This document shows positions 8,260 to 16,456 of a stretch of 23,211 bases of DNA, piece by piece. Every line of letters starts with the position of its first letter. Position 1 is the first letter of the stretch. The stretch covers positions 1 through 23,211 of the forward strand of contig JAZKZE010000136.1 in NCBI GenBank assembly GCA_045612485.1, written 5' to 3'. The translations under genes and the position numbers were made by a program. The notes beneath the pieces were generated by a model, which had not been told where the DNA came from, ran no database searches, and saw only the letters and a program-made list of their open reading frames with translations. This DNA comes from RGIG5327 sp045612485. Its GTDB lineage: Bacteria; Verrucomicrobiota; Lentisphaeria; Victivallales; UBA1829.

Positions 8260-9483
8260 TTAGATGCCCATGATTTTTGCCGCTTCCTTCCAGATGGAGG
8301 CTGCTTTATCATTCAAAAGTTTTACTGCTTCAGCTTTTTTATCCTCTCTCAAAAGAGTTCTTGCCTTTTCAAGAGTGCTTTCATATTCAGCAAAAGACTT
8401 TTTCTCAAAAGCAAGCCATGCTTCCGGAATGGGGGCTTCCAGACCTTTTTTGTCGAATCTTGCCCAGACAAATTTGCTCCAGGAAAGATCGGTCATCCTT
8501 TTATCCAGTGTTTCCACGCAGATGGGAACAGGTACGCAGATACCGTGTCTGGGCTGACCGATGGTGAGATAACCTGTGGAGAGTACGCCGGGAAACTCTT
8601 TGTCAACGGCCAGTGTGGAGGAGGAATTGGTATATTTGAAGCAAACACTTCTGGGATTGGGGGATTTTTCAGGGGCAACATGGGTACGGGCAAGAGCAAG
8701 ACTGTCGGAAACGGTGATTCTGCCGTTTTTGTGCAGTGCCTTATTGAGTGTGGTATAAGCAACAAAGGCTCTGACACTGCTGCCGATGTAGGACTGGATG
8801 GAGCTTAGGGAACGCTGCATCATTCCGGGGTTGTACCAGATATTTGCCCGTACGGCATAGCCTTTATCATATTTTTCGGGTGAATTGAATTTTGCTGTAA
8901 CTTCACACACATATCCTTCCTTTGTATCCATGAAGAAGAAAGTGGAGCCTTTGTCTTTATGGTAATAATCTTTTGCTTTGAGAAACTCATCCAGTTTTGC
9001 GACCGCTTCTCTGGCTGTGTCACAACTTTCCAGAATGGCTTTCAGAATGGCGGGTGTGCCTTTTTTCGTTTTATCACTGTTATTTTCCGTACAGCTTTCG
9101 CCGCTGTTCATTACGCAGGCAAGTCCGGAAGCGTTCATGCCCATGCAAACGGACTGACGGGTGGGGGAGGTATTGCCCAGTCCCACCCATTTGCGTTTGA
9201 CTACTTTTGTTTCTTTCGACCAGAATGTGATAAGGTTTTCCCAGAAGTTTTTTTCAACTTCCGCAATTTCCTCCTTACCCATGAGAACTGCAATATTTCT
9301 GCTTGTGGCATCCCTGTTTTTATGGAGAAAATTGGTATTGTTTTTGGTAAGATCGGAGAAAACCATCCAGGATGTACATTCGTGACCGGGACCTTTTTCC
9401 TCTTCAGAAGCGTTTACAAAATGCGGTACAGTGAAAAGAGCTGCACACAGGATTGCGGAATACAGAAAATTGCTTTTTTTCAT
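8260..9483 (-). CDS. Secreted C45-type Ntn-hydrolase (acyltransferase/amidohydrolase)
   Basis: The 407-residue protein opens with a signal peptide (MKKSNFLYSAILCAALFTVP, cleavage likely after HFVNA near residue 25). A short propeptide leads to HECTSW with candidate nucleophile Cys36, then HKNRD (Arg57-Asp58), MNASGLACVMNSG, RANIWYNPG and NSSSTLAVDKEFPGVLSTG. The pattern fits the C45/linear amide C-N hydrolase Ntn group, so cleavage of an amide bond in an N-acyl or bile-salt-like compound outside the cytoplasm is a reasonable guess, not shown. Compared with the downstream paralogue it carries an extra stretch of about 20 residues (EVEKNFWENLITFWSKE) before RKWVGLG. GGAG sits well spaced before the ATG. 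Confidence 0.78.
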   Translation of the reverse strand: MKKSNFLYSAILCAALFTVPHFVNASEEEKGPGHECTSWMVFSDLTKNNTNFLHKNRDATSRNIAVLMGKEEIAEVEKNFWENLITFWSKETKVVKRKWVGLGNTSPTRQSVCMGMNASGLACVMNSGESCTENNSDKTKKGTPAILKAILESCDTAREAVAKLDEFLKAKDYYHKDKGSTFFFMDTKEGYVCEVTAKFNSPEKYDKGYAVRANIWYNPGMMQRSLSSIQSYIGSSVRAFVAYTTLNKALHKNGRITVSDSLALARTHVAPEKSPNPRSVCFKYTNSSSTLAVDKEFPGVLSTGYLTIGQPRHGICVPVPICVETLDKRMTDLSWSKFVWARFDKKGLEAPIPEAWLAFEKKSFAEYESTLEKARTLLREDKKAEAVKLLNDKAASIWKEAAKIMGI

Positions 9484-9531
9484 TTTTTTCTCCTTTTTGA
9501 AATGAGTTGAATAAACTGTCCGTCAGGGGGT

Positions 9532-9559
9532 AATGTAGCACAGCAATAAAAAAAGACAA
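9532..9559 (-). promoter_or_regulatory. Candidate promoter of the C45-type gene pair
   Basis: On the - strand TTGTCT (9554-9559) and TACATT (9532-9537) are separated by 16 bp, with a leader of about 40-45 bases before the ATG at 9483. The match is moderate; it is the best candidate on this side of the 189-bp divergent gap. Confidence 0.35.
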
Positions 9560-9616
9560 ATATTTTTCAGAGCTATTTTCATAAAAGGGGGGGAATTTTT
9601 ATGTTCAGGGTGTATA

Positions 9617-9645
9617 TTGAATTGGAAACAAATGAAATATAATAT
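9617..9645 (+). promoter_or_regulatory. Candidate promoter of the glycyl radical enzyme gene
   Basis: TTGAAT (9617-9622) is followed after 15 bp by TATAAT (9638-9643), or after 17 bp by TAATAT (9640-9645). The start would be near 9652, leaving only about 20 bases before the ATG at 9673. The region is very AT-rich, so chance matches are possible. Confidence 0.4.
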
Positions 9646-9672
9646 ATTTTTTTTGAAAAAAGAGGTGGTAAA

Positions 9673-11931
9673 ATGAGGCAGGAACTGATTCCTTTGCATA
9701 AGGAATTGCGCAGTTATTTCGGGGAAAATGGCGGTCAGAAATGTCTGGATAAGGCAAGACTTGCCCGGAAAGAGGAAGTGGAAAAGTATATGGATGTTTT
9801 TGCCGCAGAAAATCCCCATGCCTCTCCTCTTGCTTTGCGGAAAAAACTGTATGAAAAAATCAGTGAGAAACATGAAGTCATCCTTTTTCCCGATTCCCCC
9901 TTCTACAATGGTATAGAGGGCAATGGCGGCTGGAACTGTTCCTCTGCCTCTCTCTGGCTCCTTGTTCATCAGGAAATGGCTTTCAGAAAGGGTCTGGAAG
10001 AGGATATTGAACGCTTTACCGTTGCAAGACAGGAGTGTTTTTTCCTTTCTTCCAACTTTTTTACCGATCTTGCCCACCACGCTCCACCCATACCTCTTGT
10101 ACTGAAAAAGGGGTTCAAAGGTATCCGGGAAGAGGCTGTGGAACTTCTTTCACAGAAGCTTTCCCCAGAGGAAAAAGAGTATGTAACGACCCTGATCGCC
10201 GGATTGGATGCTGTAAAAGTCATACAGGAAAAGTACCGGAAAAAGGCTCTGGAATATCTGGAAAAAGATGGTTTGAGTCCTCAACAGAAAAAATTTATGC
10301 AGATGGTTTCTGAAAGTGCCGCAAGAGCTCCCTGGGAAAAACCGGAAACATTTTATGAGGCACTCAATACCTGTGCCTTTGTCCGGGAGATCATGGGGGA
10401 ACTGGACGGCTTGCGCACAAACAGCTACGGAAGAGTGGATGCCTGGCTTGTTTCCTATTACGAAAAAGATCTGGAAGAAAACCGCATAACGGAAGAAGAG
10501 GCATACGATCTTATCAGCCGTTTCCTCCTTGCACCGGACAGTCTTTATGACCATGACAGTATGGTGAATCAATATTCCGAACATGAAAATGAGATCACTC
10601 TTACTCTGGGGGGCTGTGATGAAGAGGGAAAGGAAGTATTCAATCCCCTTACACGTCTTTTTCTGCGTGCCTACCGGGAAAACAATTTTGTTTACCCGAA
10701 ACCTCACTGCCGTTTTTCTGCAAACTCTTCAAAGGAATATCTGCGTCTGATTACCGACGATATTCTGGCAGGAAGAGGCATTTATACTCTGAATAACGAT
10801 GACTCCCTTATCCCTGCCCTTATAAAAGACGGCAAAACTCCTGCCGATGCCCGCAACTACTGCTGTACCGGCTGCTGGGATATTGTCATATTGGGAAAGG
10901 AAGATAATGCCGGAGGCGGGTATTTCAATCTGGCAAAGATCCTGGAATGCAGTATATATGAGAACGGAAGCAAAGAAGTATTGGAAAAACTCCATTATTC
11001 TTTCCACTCTCTTGAAAATGCGTCCACTTTTGAAGAATTTTATGATAAGATCATGGCAAATACCCTTATGGTTCTGCATGACCGCCTTTCCACACAGGGG
11101 AGAAACGGGAAAAAATATGGCAGAATGATCCCCGCCCCTCTGAATTCCGGCTGTTCCGATGCCTTTATGGAAACACACAAAGATTTTATGTCCGGCGGGC
11201 AGACTTACAGTCCCCATGCCATTTCGTTATGTTTCTTTGCGAATTTTCTGGATTCTCTGCTTGCAGTAAAAGAGTTGTGTTTTGAGAAGAAAATATGTAC
11301 TTTATCTGCTCTGCTTCAGGCTGTGAGAAACAACTGGCAGGGGCAGGAAGGGGAATTTTTACGCAAAAAAGTCCTCCTTTCTGCCCATTGGGGGGATAAT
11401 CAGGAAGTGACCAAAACTCTGGGCAGACGGATTTTTGAAGATATTTATACCTGTATCCGGAAATATGAAAATGAAAAAGGCGGTAAATATCAGGCAGGGC
11501 TGTGGTGTTACCGTGAGTTCCGTTTCTGGGGGGAAAAACTGAAAGCGCTGCCTGACGGAAGAAGAAATGGAGATCTACTTGCCCAGAGTATGAATCCCTC
11601 CCATTTCCGCTGTCATGAAGAGATCACAAGTGTATTGCAATGTCTGGCAAGTCTGGATATGGAAAGAATTGCCGGCAACAGTGTGGTAAATCTTATGCTG
11701 GAACGTTCCGGCATTACGGAAGAAACCGCAGAAGCTCTTGTCCGGACTTTTGCCCGGCTCAAACTTCAACAGTTGCAATTGAATTCAGCAAGCAGAAAAG
11801 ATCTCCTTGATGCCCAGCTCCATCCGGAAAAACATCAGACCCTTTTTGTAAGAATATGCGGTTTTTCTGCGAAATTTGTCTCATTATCCCCGCAGTGGCA
11901 GAAAGAGATCATTGACCGGACATCTTTCTGA
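9673..11931 (+). CDS. Glycyl radical enzyme of the pyruvate formate-lyase superfamily, substrate unknown
   Basis: The 752-residue protein ends in RICGFSAKFVSLS (Gly730, 22 residues from the C-terminus), followed by QKEIIDRT, the conserved glycyl radical loop. The mid-protein cysteine loop reads NYCCTGCWD (Cys397, Cys398, Gly400-Cys401-Trp402-Asp403). This resembles the GCxE site of dehydratase/lyase types but has Asp for Glu; the CC pair resembles pyruvate formate-lyase. Such enzymes are oxygen-sensitive, cytoplasmic, and need a radical-SAM activase to form the glycyl radical. None is encoded in the window. The start has AGAGGTGG five bases upstream. Length is slightly below the 780-850 residues of most family members, and the N-terminal region (SPFYNGIEGNGGWNC) lacks an obvious usual GN motif. 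It may be an uncharacterised subfamily. Confidence 0.82.
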   Translation: MRQELIPLHKELRSYFGENGGQKCLDKARLARKEEVEKYMDVFAAENPHASPLALRKKLYEKISEKHEVILFPDSPFYNGIEGNGGWNCSSASLWLLVHQEMAFRKGLEEDIERFTVARQECFFLSSNFFTDLAHHAPPIPLVLKKGFKGIREEAVELLSQKLSPEEKEYVTTLIAGLDAVKVIQEKYRKKALEYLEKDGLSPQQKKFMQMVSESAARAPWEKPETFYEALNTCAFVREIMGELDGLRTNSYGRVDAWLVSYYEKDLEENRITEEEAYDLISRFLLAPDSLYDHDSMVNQYSEHENEITLTLGGCDEEGKEVFNPLTRLFLRAYRENNFVYPKPHCRFSANSSKEYLRLITDDILAGRGIYTLNNDDSLIPALIKDGKTPADARNYCCTGCWDIVILGKEDNAGGGYFNLAKILECSIYENGSKEVLEKLHYSFHSLENASTFEEFYDKIMANTLMVLHDRLSTQGRNGKKYGRMIPAPLNSGCSDAFMETHKDFMSGGQTYSPHAISLCFFANFLDSLLAVKELCFEKKICTLSALLQAVRNNWQGQEGEFLRKKVLLSAHWGDNQEVTKTLGRRIFEDIYTCIRKYENEKGGKYQAGLWCYREFRFWGEKLKALPDGRRNGDLLAQSMNPSHFRCHEEITSVLQCLASLDMERIAGNSVVNLMLERSGITEETAEALVRTFARLKLQQLQLNSASRKDLLDAQLHPEKHQTLFVRICGFSAKFVSLSPQWQKEIIDRTSF

Positions 11932-11955
11932 TCCTGCCTCCCGGTAAATAAAAAT

Positions 11956-12003
11956 AAAGAGCTTATGAAAGAACTCCAATATCTCTCATAAGCTCTTTTT
12001 GTC
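11956..12003. terminator. Bidirectional intrinsic terminator
   Basis: A perfect 13-bp stem, AAAGAGCTTATGA (11956-11968) with TCATAAGCTCTTT (11986-11998), encloses a 17-base loop. The + strand reads on into TTGTCTTT. On the - strand the stem itself ends in TTT followed by ATTTTTATTT. It separates the convergent glycyl radical enzyme and Gfo/Idh genes. Confidence 0.85.
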
Positions 12004-12060
12004 TTTACAGAAAGGAAGTGTGTTTGCTCTTCTCTTCTGCCCGGAAAAATAATGGAGATT

Positions 12061-13104
12061 TCAGATCATGTTTTCTCTGTACCATTTTCCCGTATAAACG
12101 GTTTTCTGCTGCATGGCGGCAAGGGGGATCATGATGGAAGAGAGAATACGCTCCGGACGCAGGGGAGTCATTTCCCCGGAATCCACATAGTCCAGAAATT
12201 CTGTAAACATGAGTCTGTCCCCGCCCCGGTGGGAGCCGGGCAGAGGAGGCAATGTCAGGGTCTGCTCCTTTTCCCCGGGACGGTGGATGGTGATGACTTC
12301 GGAATTGATATCGGCCCGGATCAATCCTTTTTCACCCCACAATTCCATGATTCTGCCGTATGTCGCTCCGCAGCTGGTAAGCGACTGACTGAAAAGGACT
12401 CCGTTATTCAGAATACCGGAAATCACCGCCGTATCATGGGAACCTGCCAGATCACCGTGCCGTTTCCAGAGAAAATTGGCACTGTGTCCCGTTACTTCCT
12501 CTGCATAGGAATCGGCAAAATGCTGCAGGAGATCCGTATCATGGGTAAGTTTCCCCAGAATCAGCCCTTCTTCCTGTCCGGCAAATTTCCGCATGATGAC
12601 ACCTTTGCCGAAGTCCGCCCCCACATCGCACATCCCCCGGATGCACAGAAGTTTTCCGATACATCCCTCCTGCAATAATTCTTTGATCTTCTGTGCTGAC
12701 GGATAAAAGGGCAGATTCAATCCTATGGCAAAACGGCAGGGATGGGTTTTCACATACTTATACAGTTTAACAGCATCCTCAAGGGTTCCTGTAACGGGCT
12801 TGTCACAGAGAACAGCCTTGCCCGCTTCCAGTGCAGCAATGGTGATTTCCGCATGACTTTCCGGATAGGTGGTGACGATGACTGTGTCGATCTGCGGATC
12901 TTTCAGCATCTCTCTGTAATCGGTATAGCGTTTTATCCCGTGGCAGACATGATAAAGATCTGCCGGGAAAACAAGATTTTCATCGGTATCAGCAAATGCG
13001 GTGACCCTGCCGAATTCCGGCATCTGCCTTGCAGCCATCTGGGCAAGCTGCTGCCCTCTGGCTCCAAATCCGATAATGCCGGTATGATGATAGGTCTGTT
13101 TCAT
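12061..13104 (-). CDS. Gfo/Idh/MocA-family NAD(P)-dependent oxidoreductase
   Basis: The 347-residue protein has the family's N-terminal Rossmann fold: GIIGFGARG (residues 9-17), acidic AFADTDEN, and the DTVIVTTYPESHAEITIAAL segment. The hallmark EKP appears as CDKP (100-103), with Lys102 as the usual catalytic lysine. A candidate active-site region is THDTDLLQHF (His188, Asp191) in the C-terminal substrate domain. Members oxidise or reduce sugars, inositols or amino-sugar derivatives. Its ATG overlaps the stop of the iron-sulfur gene (ATGA, 13101-13104), and GGAG lies seven bases upstream inside that gene, so translation is coupled. Co-expression with a redox Fe-S protein suggests the two act on one compound. 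An upstream in-frame ATG near 13134 is rejected because the RBS favours 13104. Confidence 0.88.
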   Translation of the reverse strand: MKQTYHHTGIIGFGARGQQLAQMAARQMPEFGRVTAFADTDENLVFPADLYHVCHGIKRYTDYREMLKDPQIDTVIVTTYPESHAEITIAALEAGKAVLCDKPVTGTLEDAVKLYKYVKTHPCRFAIGLNLPFYPSAQKIKELLQEGCIGKLLCIRGMCDVGADFGKGVIMRKFAGQEEGLILGKLTHDTDLLQHFADSYAEEVTGHSANFLWKRHGDLAGSHDTAVISGILNNGVLFSQSLTSCGATYGRIMELWGEKGLIRADINSEVITIHRPGEKEQTLTLPPLPGSHRGGDRLMFTEFLDYVDSGEMTPLRPERILSSIMIPLAAMQQKTVYTGKWYRENMI

Positions 13105-15359
13105 TTCTTTTCTCCTTTTCTGCCCGCCGGACACGCCTGCATACAGCGTTCCACAACGGTGTCGATTTGGTTTGCGTACTTATATCCTTTCAGCTGGAGA
13201 GGATCTTTTCTCTTCAGGGCTTCTTCATCATTCCCGGTAAATTCCCCCTTTTGGATCTCCCAGCCGATACTGGCAATTCCGGATTCCGGAACCATTCCCA
13301 GAAAACGCGCCCAGCGGCATTTTTTTTCATCCCGCAAATAGACTTCCCCCTCTTTTTTCAATGCACACATCGGGCAGGCTTCTGCACATTTTCCGCAATG
13401 GGTGCAAAGTTTTTCATCAGGCAGAATATTTTCTGTTTCCGGAAGTTCTGCTGTTGTAAGCAGGAATGAGAACCGTTGTCTGGGACCATATTCAGGTGTG
13501 AGAAGCATACCGTGTGCGCCGATTTCCCCAAGTCCTGCTTTTGCCGCCACCTGAGCATTCTGACGCAAATCCGGATGCCCCAGATGCGCCCATGCAAATT
13601 CCCAGTAAGGAGCAAGATTGCGTACCGGATTTTCTGCCAGATCCGCCACCGGGATCGAATGATGTCCCTGCAGATCCAGTTCCGTTCCTTTATCATGTGC
13701 CGCCCACAAAGTTTCACGGATCAGCTGATACTGACTGTATGCATAACTCATGGCACAGTCCGCTTTCTGATTTGCGGCAAGTTCCACCATGCGTTCCGGC
13801 ATGGCGGTGAGAAAAACAACCACCGATTTACAGCCCGGCAGAAGTTTTTCCGGATCTGTGATCCCCGGAAGATCCTTTACTTTATCTGCCGCAACTACTG
13901 CCACCTGGTCAATGTTTGCCGCTGTGAGTGCGGGATCAATGGTCAAATTCAAAGTCACTTCCGGCAACGGACAATTTGTGAACAGGGAATTGCTGGAAAC
14001 GGGCTGTTCACTTTTTTCCAGATCCGCAGCATTCATTCCGGCGATCACAATATTTTTCTTTGCCCGTTCTGCGATGATATCAAAACAGCTCTGTCCTCCG
14101 GTGGAAGTAGCTCTGGCAGGACCGGCACTGTCCTTTTTCCAGCCCGCCCGTTCTGCCGCATAATTATTGGTTTCCGTCCAATCCTGCGTTGCCTCCCAGC
14201 CCAGATCGTCCAGATAACGGGCAATATCCATTGCCGCCATACCCACACGGACTTTGGTGGTAACGGAAAGATATTTCCGGTTGTCATCATCCAGCGGATA
14301 TTCCGGCAGGGTACGTCCCAGCGTGATCACACAGGGGAAGGCCTGCGTGAACTCTTTTACCGGATAGCCATCCACAAAACTGGAGGCGGCTTCGGGAAAA
14401 TCATTTTTCTGTATGGAGATTCTGTCAGCACCACCCTGTGCGGCTATTTTACAGATATCTTCAAAGATCTTTTCCGGAGAGAGTGTGCTTTTTTCTTTGA
14501 TACGCCGGGGTGCCTGTGTATATTTCTTATCCCATTTCCGTTTCTGTTTGTTCATGCAGAAACGGAAACAATTACCGAATTCTCCGCCGGGACGGGACAT
14601 CCCTTTTTCAATGATTTCGTACAATTTTTCTTCGTCCAGCTCTTCCGTAACTTCGATCAGACGATCCATATCCAGTGCAAACTGTTCCCCCCACAGACAG
14701 CGGAAACGGTTGAGTTTGGCATAACGCAATGTTTTATTTTCGATCTTTACTTCATCATATCCGGGGGCAAGCATCATTTCCTGCCGGTAATTTTTTCCGG
14801 GACACATGTGTTCACACATTCCGCAGCGGTCGCACAGCGGTTCTCCCATATAAAGCGGATCCCCTTCAAATTCTGCTTCCGTGATCACAGAAACCAGACG
14901 GTTCCGGGGACCGTATTCCGGCGAAAGAGCCATGTTGTTCCAGCCGAATTCACCCAGACCTGCAGCTACAAATGCGTGACGGTGACTGAAGGAGGCTGTA
15001 TTGGTTGTGGAAATATCTTTATAGGGACGGTGCCGCCAGAATCCTGTACAGGGCAGGGGGATGGAGGCAAAACCACAGGATTCCAGAAATTTGGTCAGAC
15101 GCCAGGAGATCGTGTCCAGTTTGGGGATCATCCCCAGCTGAAAAGGTCCGCTGTAATTGCTGTTGGGCAGTCCGCCCCATTCCACAGAGGCGTCGGGATG
15201 ATGGATGGAAAGGGCAATGACGGATCTTGCTTCCGGAAGATGGGCTGTGGGGCGTAACATTTCCGGGGCATTTACCCAACGGGAAACCGGAGCGATCCCG
15301 ACGAGATCCGCTCCCAGTTCCCGGGCTTTCTGTTTGATTTCTTCTGCCGTAAGTTGCAT
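13101..15359 (-). CDS. Multi-unit reductive-dehalogenase/QueG-like 4Fe-4S protein
   Basis: The 752-residue protein contains at least two copies of a QueG/RdhA-like unit. Copy one (about 1-190) begins EEIKQKARELGADLVGIAPV, continues with GLGEFGWNNMALSPEYGPR, and ends in a ferredoxin motif CDRCGMCEHMCPG (Cys176, 179, 182, 186). The last copy (about 463-690) has GLGEIGAHGMLLTPEYGPRQ and CTHCGKCAEACPMC (Cys652, 655, 658, 662). A middle segment (about 290-460: GADRISIQ, CVITLGRTLPEYP, DIARYLDDLGWEA) resembles the start of the same unit without a ferredoxin module. Relatives use cobalamin plus two [4Fe-4S] clusters for reductive cleavage. Here cobalamin binding and substrate are unproven. There is no Tat signal or membrane segment, so it should be cytoplasmic. 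The start at 15359 is chosen from AAGGA upstream; the longer frame has an alien hydrophobic N-terminus. Confidence 0.8.
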   Translation of the reverse strand: MQLTAEEIKQKARELGADLVGIAPVSRWVNAPEMLRPTAHLPEARSVIALSIHHPDASVEWGGLPNSNYSGPFQLGMIPKLDTISWRLTKFLESCGFASIPLPCTGFWRHRPYKDISTTNTASFSHRHAFVAAGLGEFGWNNMALSPEYGPRNRLVSVITEAEFEGDPLYMGEPLCDRCGMCEHMCPGKNYRQEMMLAPGYDEVKIENKTLRYAKLNRFRCLWGEQFALDMDRLIEVTEELDEEKLYEIIEKGMSRPGGEFGNCFRFCMNKQKRKWDKKYTQAPRRIKEKSTLSPEKIFEDICKIAAQGGADRISIQKNDFPEAASSFVDGYPVKEFTQAFPCVITLGRTLPEYPLDDDNRKYLSVTTKVRVGMAAMDIARYLDDLGWEATQDWTETNNYAAERAGWKKDSAGPARATSTGGQSCFDIIAERAKKNIVIAGMNAADLEKSEQPVSSNSLFTNCPLPEVTLNLTIDPALTAANIDQVAVVAADKVKDLPGITDPEKLLPGCKSVVVFLTAMPERMVELAANQKADCAMSYAYSQYQLIRETLWAAHDKGTELDLQGHHSIPVADLAENPVRNLAPYWEFAWAHLGHPDLRQNAQVAAKAGLGEIGAHGMLLTPEYGPRQRFSFLLTTAELPETENILPDEKLCTHCGKCAEACPMCALKKEGEVYLRDEKKCRWARFLGMVPESGIASIGWEIQKGEFTGNDEEALKRKDPLQLKGYKYANQIDTVVERCMQACPAGRKGEKK

Positions 15360-15389
15360 GATTTTTTTCCTTTTTTTGCTTATGTCAAG

Positions 15390-15419
15390 TTGATTTGCTT
15401 TGCTGTTGTTGTATATTAT
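15390..15419 (+). promoter_or_regulatory. Candidate promoter of the AraC-family gene
   Basis: TTGATT (15390-15395) is followed by TATATT (15412-15417, 16-bp spacer) or TATTAT (15414-15419, 18-bp spacer). The start would fall near 15424-15426, about 18 bases before the ATG at 15443. The -10 overlaps that of a possible divergent promoter. Confidence 0.45.
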
Positions 15420-15443
15420 ACCACAGAAAGCAGTGAAATAAAA
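15415..15443 (-). promoter_or_regulatory. Candidate divergent promoter of the Fe-S/Gfo-Idh operon
   Basis: On the - strand a perfect TATAAT (15415-15420) has a poor -35 (TTTTAT, 15438-15443) at 17 bp. A good -10 with a weak -35 is typical of promoters that need an activator, which fits control by the adjacent AraC-family protein. The leader to the ATG at 15359 would be about 50 bases. Confidence 0.4.
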
Positions 15444-16333
15444 TGACAAAAAAACAAAAAAATATAGCAATAACCCACATCATTAATATTCTTGCAAAAA
15501 ATCCATTGCCTGTGCAGAATCCCCTGTTTTCTGGCGGGATCACAGCAGATATCAACTTTATTCCTGAAAATATCCTTTTGTGGAGTTCCTCCCGGACTCT
15601 GAAAGTAACGGATACCTCGATCCATCAGCGGATGATCCTGAAAATTATTTTGGAGGGAAGCTGTACCATGATGGTGGACGGACTGCGGATTCCTATGAAA
15701 AAGGGGGATATGATCTGTCTTTTCCCCTTTCAGTTCCACTCAACGATTTTGGAGTGTCCCAGGGAAAAATATTCCTTTCTTGCCATAACATTTACTGAAA
15801 AACGACGGGATTATTCCGCTTTTTCCGCCTTGAAAAACCACCTGCTGCATCCGGATAAGCAGGATGTTGCCAATATAGGAAAAATGATCCGGAATTTTCA
15901 GGAATTCCGCCAGAACTCCCCGGAATCATGTGTTTTTGCTTTACTTGAGATCCTTATGAATCAAAAACGGAAATTGCAGCAGCAGATTATCGGCACAAAT
16001 GAACATACAGATCTTTTTGACCGTATCTGTGATTATATCCGCAATCATTTTGAAGAGGAGATCTCTCTCAAAAATATTGCCGATATATTTGATGTGACCC
16101 CGGAAACGGTAAGGAGGCAATTTCATAAAGCGGATTCCGGCTTGACTCCGGGTAAATTGATCGCCCGTTTGCGTTTTCAGCTGGCTGTGGAATTATTGGA
16201 ACATACACAAACCCCTGTCAGCATGATCGCACGCCGGTGTGGTTATAAGGATCCTTTTACTTTCAGCCGTGCATTCAAACGGACAATGGGGGTTTCCCCG
16301 CTGACCCACCGTAATTTGCGTCATCATAAATAA
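15443..16333 (+). CDS. AraC-family transcriptional regulator
   Basis: The 296-residue protein has an N-terminal cupin-like effector domain (KIILEGSCTMMVDGLRIPMK with KKGDMICLFPFQFHS, about residues 70-105). A C-terminal AraC/XylS DNA-binding domain contains two helix-turn-helix units: ISLKNIADIFDVTPETVRRQF (about 204-224) and PVSMIARRCGYKDPFTFSRAF (about 255-276), followed by the family ending GVSPLTHRNLR. Such regulators usually activate adjacent sugar- or stress-related genes on ligand binding. It is divergent from the Fe-S/Gfo-Idh operon with only 83 bp between start codons, so that operon is its probable target. The ribosome binding site is weak. The length is normal for the family. Confidence 0.9.
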   Translation: MTKKQKNIAITHIINILAKNPLPVQNPLFSGGITADINFIPENILLWSSSRTLKVTDTSIHQRMILKIILEGSCTMMVDGLRIPMKKGDMICLFPFQFHSTILECPREKYSFLAITFTEKRRDYSAFSALKNHLLHPDKQDVANIGKMIRNFQEFRQNSPESCVFALLEILMNQKRKLQQQIIGTNEHTDLFDRICDYIRNHFEEEISLKNIADIFDVTPETVRRQFHKADSGLTPGKLIARLRFQLAVELLEHTQTPVSMIARRCGYKDPFTFSRAFKRTMGVSPLTHRNLRHHK

Positions 16334-16372
16334 CAAGCGTCAATGATCTGTATCTGCCGGATATTCTTTTTT

Positions 16373-16446
16373 ATTCTGAATGAGGTCAGAAAAAAGACTG
16401 CGGCATCCTTTGAAAGGTTTTGCCGCAGCCCTTGGGTATTCAGAAT
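16373..16446 (-). terminator. Terminator of the yjbQ-phosphatase-aminotransferase operon
   Basis: CTGCGGCA (16398-16405) pairs with TGCCGCAG (16421-16428), and CCTTT/AAAGG pairs inside it. On the - strand the stem is followed by TCTTTTTTCT, the right order for ending the aminotransferase gene at 16457. An outer 9-bp inverted repeat ATTCTGAAT (16373-16381) / ATTCAGAAT (16438-16446) surrounds it. The + strand has only a weak T tail, so termination of the AraC gene is less certain. Confidence 0.8.
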
Positions 16447-16456
16447 TTTCAGCAGA

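Noticed and set aside
13476..15257. A 593-codon open frame on the + strand opposite the Fe-S protein
   Set aside because: Its translation is rich in Cys, His and Phe with no domain pattern, and the - strand frame carries clear ferredoxin and RdhA/QueG motifs. It is a shadow of the real gene's codon use.
13101..15359. The Fe-S protein as a radical-SAM activase for the glycyl radical enzyme
   Set aside because: Its cysteine motifs are CxxCxxCxxxCP ferredoxin type. No CX3CX2C radical-SAM motif is present, and the GLGE/PEYGPR motifs point to the RdhA/QueG group.
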